Shown one piece after another: positions 54,340-63,826 of a DNA stretch of 64,000 bases. Within the stretch, counting starts at the first letter, position 1; each line of letters opens with the position of its first letter. The position numbers and the translations under genes are program-made. The notes under the pieces were generated by a model that saw only the letters and a list, made by a program, of their open reading frames with translations, was not told where the DNA came from and made no database searches. This stretch comes from Clostridia bacterium (GTDB taxonomy: Bacteria; Bacillota; Clostridia; UMGS1810): the NCBI GenBank assembly GCA_017481205.1, contig JAFUPN010000035.1, positions 1-64,000 of the forward strand. The letters are read 5' to 3'.

Positions 54340-54990
54340 ATGAAATCATTTCTTGTAATAGGTCTCGGAAGATTCGGTCGTCATCTTGCAAAAAAGCTTA
54401 TGGAATTCGGCAATGATGTGATGGTTGTTGACAAAAGCGAGGATGTTATCGAAGGCATGGCAAGCGAATTTACTGATTCCTATATAGGCGATTGCTGCAA
54501 TGAGGGAGTCCTAAGAGCATTGGGCGTGCAGCATTATGATGTGTGCTTTGTTACTGTAGATCAGGATTTTCAGGCTTCTTTAGAGATAACCTCCATGCTC
54601 AAGGAGCTTGGCGCCAGGCACGTTGTTTCCAATGCAAACCGCGACCGTCAGGCGGCTTTTCTGAAAAAAATCGGAGCTGACGACGTTATATATCCCGAAA
54701 GGGAGATTGCAGAAAAAACAGCGGTAAAATACAATGCCAACAATGTTTTTGACTACATCGAGCTGACAGAGGAATATTCCCTTTATGAGCTGCCCATACA
54801 TAAGGCATGGGAGGGAAAGACAATCGGTAATGTTGATGTAAGAAATCAGTACCGCGTAAATATAATAGCAATAATTCAGGACGAAAAGCTTGACCCCGTG
54901 CCTAAGTCATCTTATGTGTTCCGTGAGGATGACCATATAGTTGTTATCGGCACTGACGAGGATATCAAGCGTTTTACTGAGGAGGACTGA
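54340..54990 (+). CDS. ktrA: KtrA-type RCK regulatory subunit
   Basis: 216 residues: one Rossmann RCK domain (SFLVIGLGRFGRHLAKKLM at residues 3-21) and one TrkA_C domain (about 140-216, ending VIGTDEDIKRF). Single-RCK proteins of this size form the octameric ring that gates KtrB. It follows ktrB by 11 bp with AAGGAGAG. Confidence 0.94.
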   Translation: MKSFLVIGLGRFGRHLAKKLMEFGNDVMVVDKSEDVIEGMASEFTDSYIGDCCNEGVLRALGVQHYDVCFVTVDQDFQASLEITSMLKELGARHVVSNANRDRQAAFLKKIGADDVIYPEREIAEKTAVKYNANNVFDYIELTEEYSLYELPIHKAWEGKTIGNVDVRNQYRVNIIAIIQDEKLDPVPKSSYVFREDDHIVVIGTDEDIKRFTEED

Positions 54991-55010
54991 ATTTATCCGG
55001 CTTTTTGCAA

Positions 55011-55058
55011 AAAATAACACCTGACATGTCATAAAGATGACCTCAGGTGTTGATTTTT
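55011..55058. terminator. Bidirectional terminator
   Basis: AACACCTGA (55017-55025) pairs with TCAGGTGTT (55043-55051), with A-runs before and T-runs after, between the convergent ktrA and MFS genes. Confidence 0.85.
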
Positions 55059-55060
55059 TA

Positions 55061-56308
55061 CTATTTTTGTTTTGAAAAATATCTTTTCATATATATCAGC
55101 AAAGCTACTCCGACAATTGGGAACAGTGCTGTTATAAGCATTCCGGCTTTCATTCCGATTTGCTCTGCAGACATGGAAACTGCAGTGCCCAGCTCCGCCG
55201 CCCATTTGCTTGCCGCAACCTTGTCTACAACAATTCCCATAAGCTGCGGTGCCATCGAGCCGCCGAAATCTCCGCCGGCTGCCATAAGGGCATAAGCGGT
55301 TACACCGGGACCGGGAAATTTTTCTTCCATTAAAATCAGTGTGCCGGGCCACAGCATAGAGGTGCACAGTCCTGTGAGTATACATGCAAGCATAGATACA
55401 ACCGGGCTTGGAGACAAGCCTGCCGCCAGATAGCAAACAGCGGCGCCTGCCATGCCCAGAAGCAGTGTGGAAGAAATATTCTTGCCGCATTTTGCATACA
55501 TGGTTCTGCCTATGCCCAGAAGTATTGCAAAGGATGCCATACCGAGCACGTCACCCACAGCTTTGGGGATATGGAGAGCGTTTTCCATATATCCGGAAAT
55601 CCAGTTTGTCATTACATTCTCGGAAGCACTGCCAAGGAAAATGCACATTACACAAAGGATTATTCCGAAATCACTCTTTTTTGCAGCGGTTTTTGATGTG
55701 CTGTCGGATGATATGTTCATCTCCGGAAGAGGAGAGGTACAGTACAGTATAAATGATACAACAGGAAGCAGTGCCCAGAATATAGTAAGGTACATCCAGT
55801 TTGCGGTACCGAATATTTTCAGAAAAACGGTGCTTATCACTACAACGGTGAGGACTCCGTATGCATACAGAGAGTGAAGCATACTCATATCACGCTCAGG
55901 GTTGTCTGATGGTATGGCGGCAACCAGAGGGCTCAGCAACACCTCACACAATCCGGCAGCTACAGAGAATATCACCGTGCCTGCTGCCAGTCCTGCATAT
56001 GCATGCTCCGGAGCTATCATTGGGGTTACGGCATATATAAGCAGACCCAGTGATGTGAGCAGCGGCATGGTTTTTATGGTCTTATGTATGTTAAAGTGCT
56101 GAGAGAAAAATGTGAATATCAGGTCAACTATCATCTGTGTGCAGAAGTTAATCAGCACCAGTGTTCCGAGCAGGGTGTATGAAATGCCGTAGGTTTCCCT
56201 GAAGGTTACAAAAAGCAGTGGCGGCAGACTAAAAATAGATGACATTGCCAGATATGTATAGTAACAGGCGTATTTTGTTTTTTTGAAATTTTTGTTGAGA
56301 TTGGACAT
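55061..56308 (-). CDS. MFS transporter
   Basis: 415 residues with twelve hydrophobic segments and ATG after CTGGAGGA. It has a FucP-like/sugar-permease flavour (FRETYGISYTLLGTLVLINF; LGMAGAAVCYLAAGLSPSPV; GAMMAAGGDFGGSMAPQ-like MAAGGDFGGSMAPQLMGI), but motifs are not specific. It is divergent from the microcompartment locus, so uptake of a deoxyhexose such as rhamnose or fucose is a fair guess. Confidence 0.78.
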   Translation of the reverse strand: MSNLNKNFKKTKYACYYTYLAMSSIFSLPPLLFVTFRETYGISYTLLGTLVLINFCTQMIVDLIFTFFSQHFNIHKTIKTMPLLTSLGLLIYAVTPMIAPEHAYAGLAAGTVIFSVAAGLCEVLLSPLVAAIPSDNPERDMSMLHSLYAYGVLTVVVISTVFLKIFGTANWMYLTIFWALLPVVSFILYCTSPLPEMNISSDSTSKTAAKKSDFGIILCVMCIFLGSASENVMTNWISGYMENALHIPKAVGDVLGMASFAILLGIGRTMYAKCGKNISSTLLLGMAGAAVCYLAAGLSPSPVVSMLACILTGLCTSMLWPGTLILMEEKFPGPGVTAYALMAAGGDFGGSMAPQLMGIVVDKVAASKWAAELGTAVSMSAEQIGMKAGMLITALFPIVGVALLIYMKRYFSKQK

Positions 56309-56467
56309 TGTTTTATCCTCCAGAATTTATTGTCGATTAATTATAACGTAACTTTCAAGCAAAGTCAATCTAAAATTATAACTCTGTGTGCGGATGTCCG
56401 TTTGTTTTGGTTTCTGTGATTTTTCTGTGGTTTTTGTTTATTTTTGTTATTTTTTTCTGTGAACCTA

Positions 56468-56496
56468 TTGACTTTGGTATATAAATATAGTATACT
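56468..56496 (+). promoter_or_regulatory. Promoter of the glycyl-radical dehydratase operon
   Basis: TTGACT (56468-56473), 17-base spacer, TATACT (56491-56496), about 65 bp before the start. The long leader may hold a regulator site; GTATAC occurs at 56490 and again at 56530, a possible 6-bp repeat. Confidence 0.65.
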
Positions 56497-56561
56497 TATT
56501 CTGATGAAATTTTTATGTATATTAATCAGTATACAGACTTTTTTATAAAGGGGTTTTACAT

Positions 56562-59096
56562 ATGAAACAGTTTTTTACTGCAGATATCCCGGTGTCAGGT
56601 CGTATTGAACTATTGAAGGATAATATTTTTAAGAATATGCCTCAGATTGAGACCGACCGTGCAAGACTTCTTACCGAGTCTTACAAGGCTACCGAGGATA
56701 TGCCCATCAATATGCGCAGAGCAAAGGCTTTTGGCCATATTTTGCGCAACATTCCTGTTACAATCAGAGATCATGAGCTTATCGTAGGCAGCAGCACGGT
56801 TGCTCCCAGAAGCTGTCAGGTTTTCCCCGAATATTCTTTTTCTTGGCTTGAGGATGAGTTTGAGACGGTTGCCACAAGAAGTGCAGACCCGTTTTATATT
56901 TCTGATGAAAATAAAGCTGCTCTTCGTGAAATATATAAATACTGGTACGGCAAGACCACCAGCGACCTTGCGTCTGCATATATGTCCGATGAGGCAAAGC
57001 TTGCTATTGAGCACAATATATTTACTCCCGGTAACTACTATTATAACGGTATCGGACATGTAACTGTAAATTACGGTCTTGTGCTCAAAATCGGTTTCAA
57101 AGGTATTGCCGACAGAGCACGTCTGCAGCTTAAGGAAATTTGTCTCGGTGAGGCACATGCGGTTACCAAGCGTGCTTTCCTGCAGGGTGTTATCGAAAGT
57201 ATGGAGGCGGCAATTGATTTTGCCAAGAGATATTCTGCTAAGGCTGCCGAGCTGGCAAAGTCCTGCAGTGACCCAAAGCGTAAGAGTGAGCTTGAGAAAA
57301 TTTCTGAAATATGCTCAAGAGTTCCGGAAAATGGCGCAACAGGCTTTTACGAGGCTTGCCAGTCATTCTGGTTTGTACAGCTGCTTCTGCAGACTGAGTC
57401 CAGCGGTCACTCTATTTCTCCCGGACGCTTTGACCAGTATATGTATCCTTATTTTAAGGCAGACCTTGATAAGGGTGCTATTACTAGGGAGTTTGCCCAG
57501 GAGCTTATTGACTGTATCTGGATTAAGCTCAACGACCTCAATAAGGTGCGTGATGCTGCTTCTGCAGAGGGCTTTGCGGGATATTCGATGTTCCAGAACC
57601 TTATCTGCGGCGGTCAGGATAGCTCAGGTATAGATGCTACTAACGATTTGTCGTTTATGTGTATAAATGCATCCATGCACACCATGCTTCCCCAGCCCTC
57701 GCTTTCCGTGAGAGTATGGAACGGCTCTCCCCATGAGCTGCTTATGAAGTGTGCTGAGCTCACCAGAACAGGCATCGGCCTCCCTGCTTACTATAACGAC
57801 GAGGTTATTATTCCTGCTCTTATCAACAGGGGTCTCACCATGGAGGATGCAAGGGATTACAATATCATAGGCTGTGTTGAGCCGCAGAAATCCGGCAAGA
57901 CCGACGGCTGGCACGATGCGGCATTCTTTAATATGTGCCGTCCGCTGGAGCTTGTTTTCGGAGGCGGATATGACAACGGAGTGCTGGTGGGAGTTGAAAC
58001 CGGCGATGTGTCGAAAATGACAACCTTTGATGAATTTTACAATGCTTACAAAAAGCAGATGGAATATATGATTGCGCTGATGGTAAATGCCGACAATGCC
58101 ATAGACATGGCTCATGCAGAGCGTTGCCCGCTTCCCTTCCAGTCCAGCATGGTGGATGACTGTATCAAGCGCGGCAAGAGCCTTCAGGAGGGCGGAGCTG
58201 TTTATAACTTCACAGGTCCTCAGGGCTTTGGTATTGCCAATATGGCAGATGCACTCTATGCTATCAAAAAGCTTGTGTTTGAAGAAGAAAAATTTACTCT
58301 CGCTGAGCTTAAAGAAGCTCTGGAACACAACTTCGGCAAAGACGGCGGAGCTAATGATACCGAGCGTGCAAAGAATATCACCCTTGGTGTAGTAAAGGCT
58401 ATGGCTGAAAAGGGAATCAATGTTTCCGAAGCGGATATCGCTTCTATATTCAGTCAGGTGAGCGGTGTTCAGACCGGCGGCAACACTGCAAGATATCAGC
58501 AGATTAAAGAGCTTATTGACGAGGCTCCAAAGTACGGCAACGACATTGAGGAGGTTGACCTCTTTGCAAGGGATGTTGCCTATACATATACAAAGCCTGT
58601 TGAAAAATATAAAAACCCCAGAGGCGGCCAGTATCAGGCGGGACTTTATCCTGTATCTGCAAACGTGCCTCTTGGTGCACAGACCGGTGCAACACCGGAC
58701 GGACGATATGCATTCACTCCCGTTGCCGACGGTGTATCTCCCTCGGCAGGTAAGGATGTAAACGGTCCTACAGCCAGTGCAAACTCTGTTGCAAAGCTTG
58801 ACCACTATATTGCTTCAAACGGAACACTGTTCAACATGAAGTTCCATCCCTCTGCACTGCAGGGCACTACAGGTCTTGAAAGCTTTGTGGCACTGGTAAG
58901 ATCCTACTTTGACCAGAAGGGCTCACACGTTCAGTTTAACGTAGTAAGCCGTGAAACTCTTATTGACGCTCAGAAGCACCCTGAGAATTACAAGGGTCTG
59001 TGCGTTCGCGTTGCCGGCTACAGTGCGCTGTTTGTAACCCTTTCAAAATCTTTGCAGGATGATATCATCAGCAGAACAGAGCAGCTTGGCTTCTGA
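56562..59096 (+). CDS. Glycyl-radical diol dehydratase (putative B12-independent propanediol dehydratase)
   Basis: 844 residues. Active-site Cys438 is in IIGCVEPQKSG and the radical Gly819 in CVRVAGYSALFVTLS, both complete. GCVEP is shared by propanediol, glycerol and choline-lyase members. The class II aldolase and shell genes that follow, and the lack of choline-type neighbours, favour 1,2-propanediol as substrate, dehydrated to propanal inside a microcompartment. No obvious encapsulation helix is seen at the N-terminus (MKQFFTADIPVSGRIELLKD), unlike some homologues. The activating enzyme starts 22 bp downstream. Oxygen sensitive, so an anaerobe. Confidence 0.88.
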   Translation: MKQFFTADIPVSGRIELLKDNIFKNMPQIETDRARLLTESYKATEDMPINMRRAKAFGHILRNIPVTIRDHELIVGSSTVAPRSCQVFPEYSFSWLEDEFETVATRSADPFYISDENKAALREIYKYWYGKTTSDLASAYMSDEAKLAIEHNIFTPGNYYYNGIGHVTVNYGLVLKIGFKGIADRARLQLKEICLGEAHAVTKRAFLQGVIESMEAAIDFAKRYSAKAAELAKSCSDPKRKSELEKISEICSRVPENGATGFYEACQSFWFVQLLLQTESSGHSISPGRFDQYMYPYFKADLDKGAITREFAQELIDCIWIKLNDLNKVRDAASAEGFAGYSMFQNLICGGQDSSGIDATNDLSFMCINASMHTMLPQPSLSVRVWNGSPHELLMKCAELTRTGIGLPAYYNDEVIIPALINRGLTMEDARDYNIIGCVEPQKSGKTDGWHDAAFFNMCRPLELVFGGGYDNGVLVGVETGDVSKMTTFDEFYNAYKKQMEYMIALMVNADNAIDMAHAERCPLPFQSSMVDDCIKRGKSLQEGGAVYNFTGPQGFGIANMADALYAIKKLVFEEEKFTLAELKEALEHNFGKDGGANDTERAKNITLGVVKAMAEKGINVSEADIASIFSQVSGVQTGGNTARYQQIKELIDEAPKYGNDIEEVDLFARDVAYTYTKPVEKYKNPRGGQYQAGLYPVSANVPLGAQTGATPDGRYAFTPVADGVSPSAGKDVNGPTASANSVAKLDHYIASNGTLFNMKFHPSALQGTTGLESFVALVRSYFDQKGSHVQFNVVSRETLIDAQKHPENYKGLCVRVAGYSALFVTLSKSLQDDIISRTEQLGF

Positions 59097-59118
59097 TTTT
59101 GCAAATATGGAGTTAATT

Positions 59119-59919
59119 ATGAACAATACAAATCACGGTTATTTGAATACAAAAGGCCGCATATTTGATATCCAGCGTTTTTCCGTTCACGATGGTCCGG
59201 GCATAAGAACCATAGTTTTTTTAAAGGGCTGTGTTCTCCGCTGTCGATGGTGTTGTAATCCGGAGTCGCAGAGCTATGATATAGAGCAGATGGAAATTGG
59301 CGGAAAGCTGAAAACCATTGGCAGGGATGTTACCGTTGCCGAGGTTATGGAAGAGGTAAAGAAGGATCGTAACTATTACCGCCGCTCGGGCGGAGGTATG
59401 ACTCTTTCCGGCGGTGAGAGCCTGGTGCAGGCTGATTTTGCGGCGGCACTTCTCCGTGCGGCAAAGGAAGCCGGTATAAATACCGCTCTGGAATCCACAG
59501 GATGTGCGGAATACAGCAGGATAGAAAAGCTTCTGCCTTATCTTGATACATATCTTATGGATATCAAGCATATAAACGGTGCAAAGCACAAGGAATTTAC
59601 CGGCGCAGACAACAGACTTATCCTTGAAAATGCAATGAAAATTGCAAGAGATGCAAAGCAGCTTGTTGTGAGAGTACCGGTAATACCTACATTCAATGAC
59701 ACCGAGGAGGAAATCCTTGATATAGCAAAATTTGCCTCTGCACTGCCCAATGTAACCAGAATTCATCTTTTGCCTTATCACAGATTGGGTGCCGACAAGT
59801 ACAAGGGTCTCGGCAGACCCTATACCATGGGCGATGTGGAGCTTATACCAAACGAAAAAATGGAAAAATTAAAAAAAGTAGCAGAGTCTACGGGACTTCT
59901 GTGTATGATAGGGGGTTGA
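59119..59919 (+). CDS. Glycyl-radical enzyme activating protein (radical SAM)
   Basis: 266 residues from ATG 59119 with GGAG upstream. Radical SAM cluster Cys38, Cys42 and Cys45 in GCVLRCRWCCNPES, followed by GGGMTLSGGESLVQ, ALESTGCAEY and VRVPVIPTFNDTEEE. It generates the glycyl radical on the dehydratase with S-adenosylmethionine. It lacks the ferredoxin-like insert with two extra iron-sulfur clusters found in many activators of glycerol dehydratase or choline lyase, and so resembles the short pyruvate formate-lyase activator type. Confidence 0.92.
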   Translation: MNNTNHGYLNTKGRIFDIQRFSVHDGPGIRTIVFLKGCVLRCRWCCNPESQSYDIEQMEIGGKLKTIGRDVTVAEVMEEVKKDRNYYRRSGGGMTLSGGESLVQADFAAALLRAAKEAGINTALESTGCAEYSRIEKLLPYLDTYLMDIKHINGAKHKEFTGADNRLILENAMKIARDAKQLVVRVPVIPTFNDTEEEILDIAKFASALPNVTRIHLLPYHRLGADKYKGLGRPYTMGDVELIPNEKMEKLKKVAESTGLLCMIGG

Positions 59920-59923
59920 GTAA

Positions 59924-60301
59924 ATGGATTTTGGCAGAAATACAGAGCTGGAAGAAAAGCTTCGTATAATTCAGGAGCTGGTTCCGGGAAAACAGATAAC
60001 TCTTGCCCATATAATTGCCAATCCGGGAAAAATTCTTTATAAAAAGCTGGGTCTTGACCCGGCGGTGGATTATTCCAAATCCGCCATAGGCATTGTAACT
60101 ATGTCACCCAGCGAGACCGCAATAATTGCCGCGGATATTGCCATGAAGGCTTCTGGCTGTGAAATTGGCTTTGTGGACAGATTCAGCGGTACACTTATAG
60201 TGACAGGTACTGTATCCGAGGTGGAGGCTGCTATGAAGGCTGTGACAGAATATGCCGAGCAGACCCTGAGCTTCACTGTCTGCCCGATAACAAAGACATG
60301 A
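59924..60301 (+). CDS. Microcompartment shell protein, PduU/EutS type
   Basis: 125 residues: a circularly permuted BMC domain, with an N-terminal strand and helix ([18 protein letters not shown]) before [25 protein letters not shown] and a final ALSFTV-like strand. Such hexamers carry a small beta-barrel cap on the shell. It overlaps the GTPase gene by 4 bases. Confidence 0.9.
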   Translation: MDFGRNTELEEKLRIIQELVPGKQITLAHIIANPGKILYKKLGLDPAVDYSKSAIGIVTMSPSETAIIAADIAMKASGCEIGFVDRFSGTLIVTGTVSEVEAAMKAVTEYAEQTLSFTVCPITKT

Positions 60302-60723
60302 AAAAGATGATTCTTGTGGGCAGGAGCGAAAGCGGCAAAACCACTCTTACCCAGGCACTTAAGGGCAATAAAATACAGTATCACAAAACCCAGTATATAA
60401 ATTATCACGATATAATCATAGACACCCCCGGTGAATATGCAGAAAATAAAGAGCTTGCAAGAGCGCTTGCACTGTATTCCTACGAGGCGGATGTGGTTGG
60501 CTTGCTGCTCAGCAGCACCGAGCCTTATTCGCTTTACGGTCCCTGCATCACTGCTCAGGCTAACCGTGAGGTAATAGGTATAGTCACTCAGATTGACCGC
60601 CCGGATGCAAGACCCGACAGAGCGAGAGCCTGGCTGGAGCTTGCGGGATGCGAAAAGATATTTTTTGTTTCGTCAAAAACTGGGGAGGGTATTCCTGAGC
60701 TTCTTGAGTTTTTGTCTGATTGA
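60298..60723 (+). CDS. EutP/PduV-type small GTPase
   Basis: 141 residues. P-loop GRSESGKTT at residues 8-16, [12 protein letters not shown] (G3) and VTQIDRPDA (G4), SSKTGEGI (G5). EutP/PduV proteins accompany microcompartment loci and may link them to cell positioning. Coupled to the PduU/EutS-type shell gene. Confidence 0.9.
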   Translation: MKKMILVGRSESGKTTLTQALKGNKIQYHKTQYINYHDIIIDTPGEYAENKELARALALYSYEADVVGLLLSSTEPYSLYGPCITAQANREVIGIVTQIDRPDARPDRARAWLELAGCEKIFFVSSKTGEGIPELLEFLSD

Positions 60724-60774
60724 TAAAATCAAAAGAAAAACAAACAAAAACAAAGAAATTCAAAGAAAAATCTG

Positions 60775-60803
60775 TTGACTTATGATGTATTATGTGATAT
60801 TAT
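60775..60803 (+). promoter_or_regulatory. Internal promoter before the aldolase
   Basis: TTGACT (60775-60780), 17-base spacer, TATTAT (60798-60803). It is preceded by 45 bases that on this strand are almost only A and C (60728-60768). Confidence 0.6.
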
Positions 60804-60900
60804 ATATAATGTAGTAAGTTGTTAATAACAGGGCGGCACAAGAGCGACACGCTTGTGTTGCTTGAGTTGTCCCTCACGAATAAAAAAGGAGATATGCAAA

Positions 60901-61722
60901 ATGGTAAATGAGTTTGAAATCAAAAAACAAATTTGCGAAATCGGCAAAAGAATTTACAACAGAGGCATGGTTGCTGCAAACGACGGTAACATTTCTGTTA
61001 AAATCAGCGACAACGAATACCTCTGCACACCCACAGGTGTAAGCAAGGGCTTTATGACACCCGAATACATCTGTAAGATTGACGGTCAGGGCAATGTGCT
61101 CCAGGCAAACGGCAATTTCAGACCTTCCTCTGAAATCAAGATGCACCTGAGAGTATATCAGCAGAGACCTGATGTAAAGGCTGTTGTACATGCTCACCCC
61201 ATCTATGCAACAAGCTTTGCAATCGCAGGTATCCCACTTACTCAGCCTATCATGCCTGAGGCAGTTATCGCTCTCGGTTGTGTACCCATCGCTGAGTACG
61301 GCACACCTTCTACAGAAGAAATCCCCGATGCAGTAGAAAAGTATCTGCCTTACTTTGATGCAGTTCTTCTTGCAAACCACGGTGCTCTTTCATATTCAGA
61401 TTCACTTCTGGCAGCATACCACAAGATGGAATCAGTAGAGTTCTATGCTGAGCTTCTCTATCACTCAAGAGCTCTGGGCGGTCCTAAGGAGTTCTCCGAA
61501 GACCAGGTTAAGAGACTTTACGAAATCAGACGTCAGTTCGGCATGACAGGCAAGCATCCTGCAAACCTCTGCCCCAATGCTAAGGACGGCAAGGTTAACT
61601 GCCATAGTTGCGGTGTTCCCAGCTGCGGACAGTCAGGCGCTTCAAATCCTCTCAATAACACTTCTGATGCCGATCTCATTGCAGAGATTGCAAAAAAGGT
61701 TATTGAAGCGATGAATAAATAA
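60901..61722 (+). CDS. Class II aldolase with C-terminal encapsulation-type helix
   Basis: 273 residues from ATG 60901 with AAAAGGAG upstream. The class II aldolase core (1-215) has GNISVKI, the zinc His pair in VVHAHPIYAT, EYGTPSTEEI and LLANHGALSYSD; it suits L-fuculose- or rhamnulose-1-phosphate aldolase, giving lactaldehyde and dihydroxyacetone phosphate. A Cys-rich linker (NCHSCGVPSCGQSG) follows, then an amphipathic helix DADLIAEIAKKVIEAMNK, the form of signal that directs enzymes into microcompartments. It links deoxyhexose breakdown to the propanediol dehydratase in one particle. Confidence 0.88.
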   Translation: MVNEFEIKKQICEIGKRIYNRGMVAANDGNISVKISDNEYLCTPTGVSKGFMTPEYICKIDGQGNVLQANGNFRPSSEIKMHLRVYQQRPDVKAVVHAHPIYATSFAIAGIPLTQPIMPEAVIALGCVPIAEYGTPSTEEIPDAVEKYLPYFDAVLLANHGALSYSDSLLAAYHKMESVEFYAELLYHSRALGGPKEFSEDQVKRLYEIRRQFGMTGKHPANLCPNAKDGKVNCHSCGVPSCGQSGASNPLNNTSDADLIAEIAKKVIEAMNK

Positions 61723-61724
61723 TT

Positions 61725-62240
61725 ATGGATAATCAGGAGATTAACCGTATAGTATCACAGGTAGTTTCACAGATGAGCTCCGGCTGTGGTAAATGCGGCA
61801 CAGATTCATGTGACTGTGTTAAATCCATTACCCTTGCTCAGGCAAAGCGCCTTATAAGTAGGGTAGAGGCAAAGGCTGAGGAAATCGGAGTCAATGCTGT
61901 GGTAGCCGTGTCAAATACGGCTGCAAGACCGGTGGCAATAGAATGTATGGACGATTCCTTCATTGCCAGCTACGATGTGGCACTTAACAAGGCTTTTACC
62001 GTTGTGGCACTGAAGATGTCTACGATTAAGCTTAAATCAATGACAAATCCCGGAGATTCACTCTACGGTATTCAGTTTACCAACAACGGTCAGATAGTTA
62101 TCTTCGGCGGAGGCGATCCGTTGGTGTATAACGGCAAAATAATAGGAGGACTTGGCGTAAGCGGCGGCACCGAGGAGCAGGATACACTGCTCTCAGCCTA
62201 CGGAGCGTCGGTTCTTGAAGAAATTATGAAAGGAGAATAA
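61725..62240 (+). CDS. PduO-C/GlcG-like (heme-degradation-like) protein with N-terminal targeting helix
   Basis: 171 residues, start only 2 bp after the aldolase stop and with a poor ribosome site, so translation is probably coupled. N-terminal helix NQEINRIVSQVVSQMSSG resembles an encapsulation signal, followed by a Cys-rich link (CGKCGTDSCDC). Residues 36-171 are a GlcG/HbpS/PduO C-terminal-like domain (ITLAQAKRLISRVEAKAEEI, GGDPLVYNGKIIGGLGVSGG). Proteins of this type occur in several microcompartment loci with unclear role, possibly heme or cofactor binding. Confidence 0.82.
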   Translation: MDNQEINRIVSQVVSQMSSGCGKCGTDSCDCVKSITLAQAKRLISRVEAKAEEIGVNAVVAVSNTAARPVAIECMDDSFIASYDVALNKAFTVVALKMSTIKLKSMTNPGDSLYGIQFTNNGQIVIFGGGDPLVYNGKIIGGLGVSGGTEEQDTLLSAYGASVLEEIMKGE

Positions 62241-62242
62241 CA

Positions 62243-63448
62243 TTGAACAACGTAGATATAGAAGCAATTGTAAAGCAGGTTATTGCCGGTATGCAGGGCG
62301 CACCAAGTGCAGCTCCCGCTGCTGCTTCAAAGGCAGATGCAGGCATACCCGCTACAGCACGTGTTGCTATGCTTACAGAGCTCGGCAAGTTTGAACTCAA
62401 GGAATATCCTATGCCTGTAGTCGGCGATGACGATATTCTCGTTAAGGTTGAAGGCTGCGGAGTTTGCGGTACAGACGCACACGAATTTAAGAGAGATCCA
62501 TTCGGTCTTATCCCGGTTGCACTCGGACATGAGGGTACAGGTGAGATTGTAAAGATGGGTAAAAATGTTAAGAAAGACAGCGCCGGTAAGGACCTTAAGA
62601 TTGGCGACAAGGTTGTTACATGTATGATATTCAAGGACAATCCCGATATCACCATGTTTGACCTTAACAAGCAGAATGTAGGAGGAGCAGATGTATACGG
62701 TCTTCTTCCTGACGATGATATCCACCTTAACGGATGGTTTGCTGACTACATATTGGTAAGAGGCGGCTCAACAGTGTTTAATGTAAGCGACCTTGATCTG
62801 GATTCCCGTATCCTTATCGAGCCCTGCGCAGTACTTATCCACGCAGTTGAAAGAGCCAAGACCACAGGCATACTCAGATTCAATTCAAGAGTTGCAGTTC
62901 AGGGCTGTGGACCTATCGGTCTTATCTGTATAGCAATTCTCAGAACAATGGGTATTGAAAACATAGTTGCAGTTGACGGCGAGCAGGCTCGTCTGGACTT
63001 TGCTCTCCAGCTTGGTGCTACCGCAACAGTTAACTTTAAGAACTACAAGGGTGTTGAGGCACTCTCTGATGCAGTTAAGGCTGCATTCGGTGGTTACTAT
63101 GCAGATTTTGCATTCCAGTGCACAGGTTCACCTGTTGCTCATGCAAACATCTATAAGTTTATAAGAAACGGCGGCGGACTCTGCGAGCTCGGCTTCTTCA
63201 TAAACGGCGGTGACGCTACAATCAACCCCCACTTTGACATCTGCTCAAAGGAAATCACAACAGTAGGCTCATGGGTATATACCCTCAGAGACTACGCAAC
63301 AACCTTTGATTTCCTCAAGAGAGCAAAGGGCATAGGACTTCCCATTGAGAAGCTCATTACTCATAAATTCGCTCTTGAAGATATCAACAATGCTCTTGAA
63401 ACCAACCTTAAGATGGAAGGTCTCAAGATTGCAATAATCAATAAATAA
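62243..63448 (+). CDS. Zinc-type alcohol dehydrogenase with N-terminal targeting helix
   Basis: 401 residues from TTG 62243 behind AAAGGAG. Residues 1-18 (NNVDIEAIVKQVIAGMQG) are a targeting helix, then an Ala/Pro/Ser linker (SAAPAAASKAD). The enzyme is a medium-chain dehydrogenase: catalytic zinc ligands in GCGVCGTDAHE, GHEGTGEIV and IEPCAVLIHA, and the NAD site AVQGCGPIGLICIA. The four-Cys structural zinc lobe is absent. It likely reduces propanal to propanol and recycles NADH inside the compartment; lactaldehyde reductase is another possibility. Confidence 0.88.
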   Translation: MNNVDIEAIVKQVIAGMQGAPSAAPAAASKADAGIPATARVAMLTELGKFELKEYPMPVVGDDDILVKVEGCGVCGTDAHEFKRDPFGLIPVALGHEGTGEIVKMGKNVKKDSAGKDLKIGDKVVTCMIFKDNPDITMFDLNKQNVGGADVYGLLPDDDIHLNGWFADYILVRGGSTVFNVSDLDLDSRILIEPCAVLIHAVERAKTTGILRFNSRVAVQGCGPIGLICIAILRTMGIENIVAVDGEQARLDFALQLGATATVNFKNYKGVEALSDAVKAAFGGYYADFAFQCTGSPVAHANIYKFIRNGGGLCELGFFINGGDATINPHFDICSKEITTVGSWVYTLRDYATTFDFLKRAKGIGLPIEKLITHKFALEDINNALETNLKMEGLKIAIINK

Positions 63449-63504
63449 TTTTAAAAAACCAAAAATAATAAAATAATATATTAATTTTTTAGGAGGAAAT
63501 AAAA

Positions 63505-63783
63505 ATGGCACAGGAAGCATTAGGTATGATCGAAACAAGAGGTTTGGTAGCTGCAATTGAAGCTGCTGATGCGATGGTAAAATCTGCAGAGGTTACACTC
63601 GTTGGCACAGAAAAGATCGGTAGCGGTCTCGTAAGTGTTATGGTTAGAGGTGACGTTGGAGCTGTTAAGGCTGCAACAGAGGCTGGTTCTTCAGCTGCTT
63701 CTAAGCTTGGCGAGCTTATCGCTGTACACGTAATCCCCAGACCCCACTCTGATGTTGAAAAGATTCTCCCTACACTCGACTAA
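63505..63783 (+). CDS. Hexameric shell protein, PduA/EutM type
   Basis: 92 residues, strong AGGAGG. A single BMC domain: [58 protein letters not shown] and [14 protein letters not shown]. These hexamers form the main facets of the shell, and the GSG pore loop is typical for small polar substrates. The next gene begins with a nearly identical domain. Confidence 0.96.
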   Translation: MAQEALGMIETRGLVAAIEAADAMVKSAEVTLVGTEKIGSGLVSVMVRGDVGAVKAATEAGSSAASKLGELIAVHVIPRPHSDVEKILPTLD

Positions 63784-63826
63784 TTATAGAGTATAAGGAT
63801 AATTCACCGGAACAGGAGTGACGGTT

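Noticed and set aside
57624..58805. Long open frame (393 codons) on the minus strand inside the dehydratase gene
   Set aside because: It is a shadow of the strongly biased codons of the glycyl-radical enzyme; the peptide is Cys/His-rich noise without a start site.
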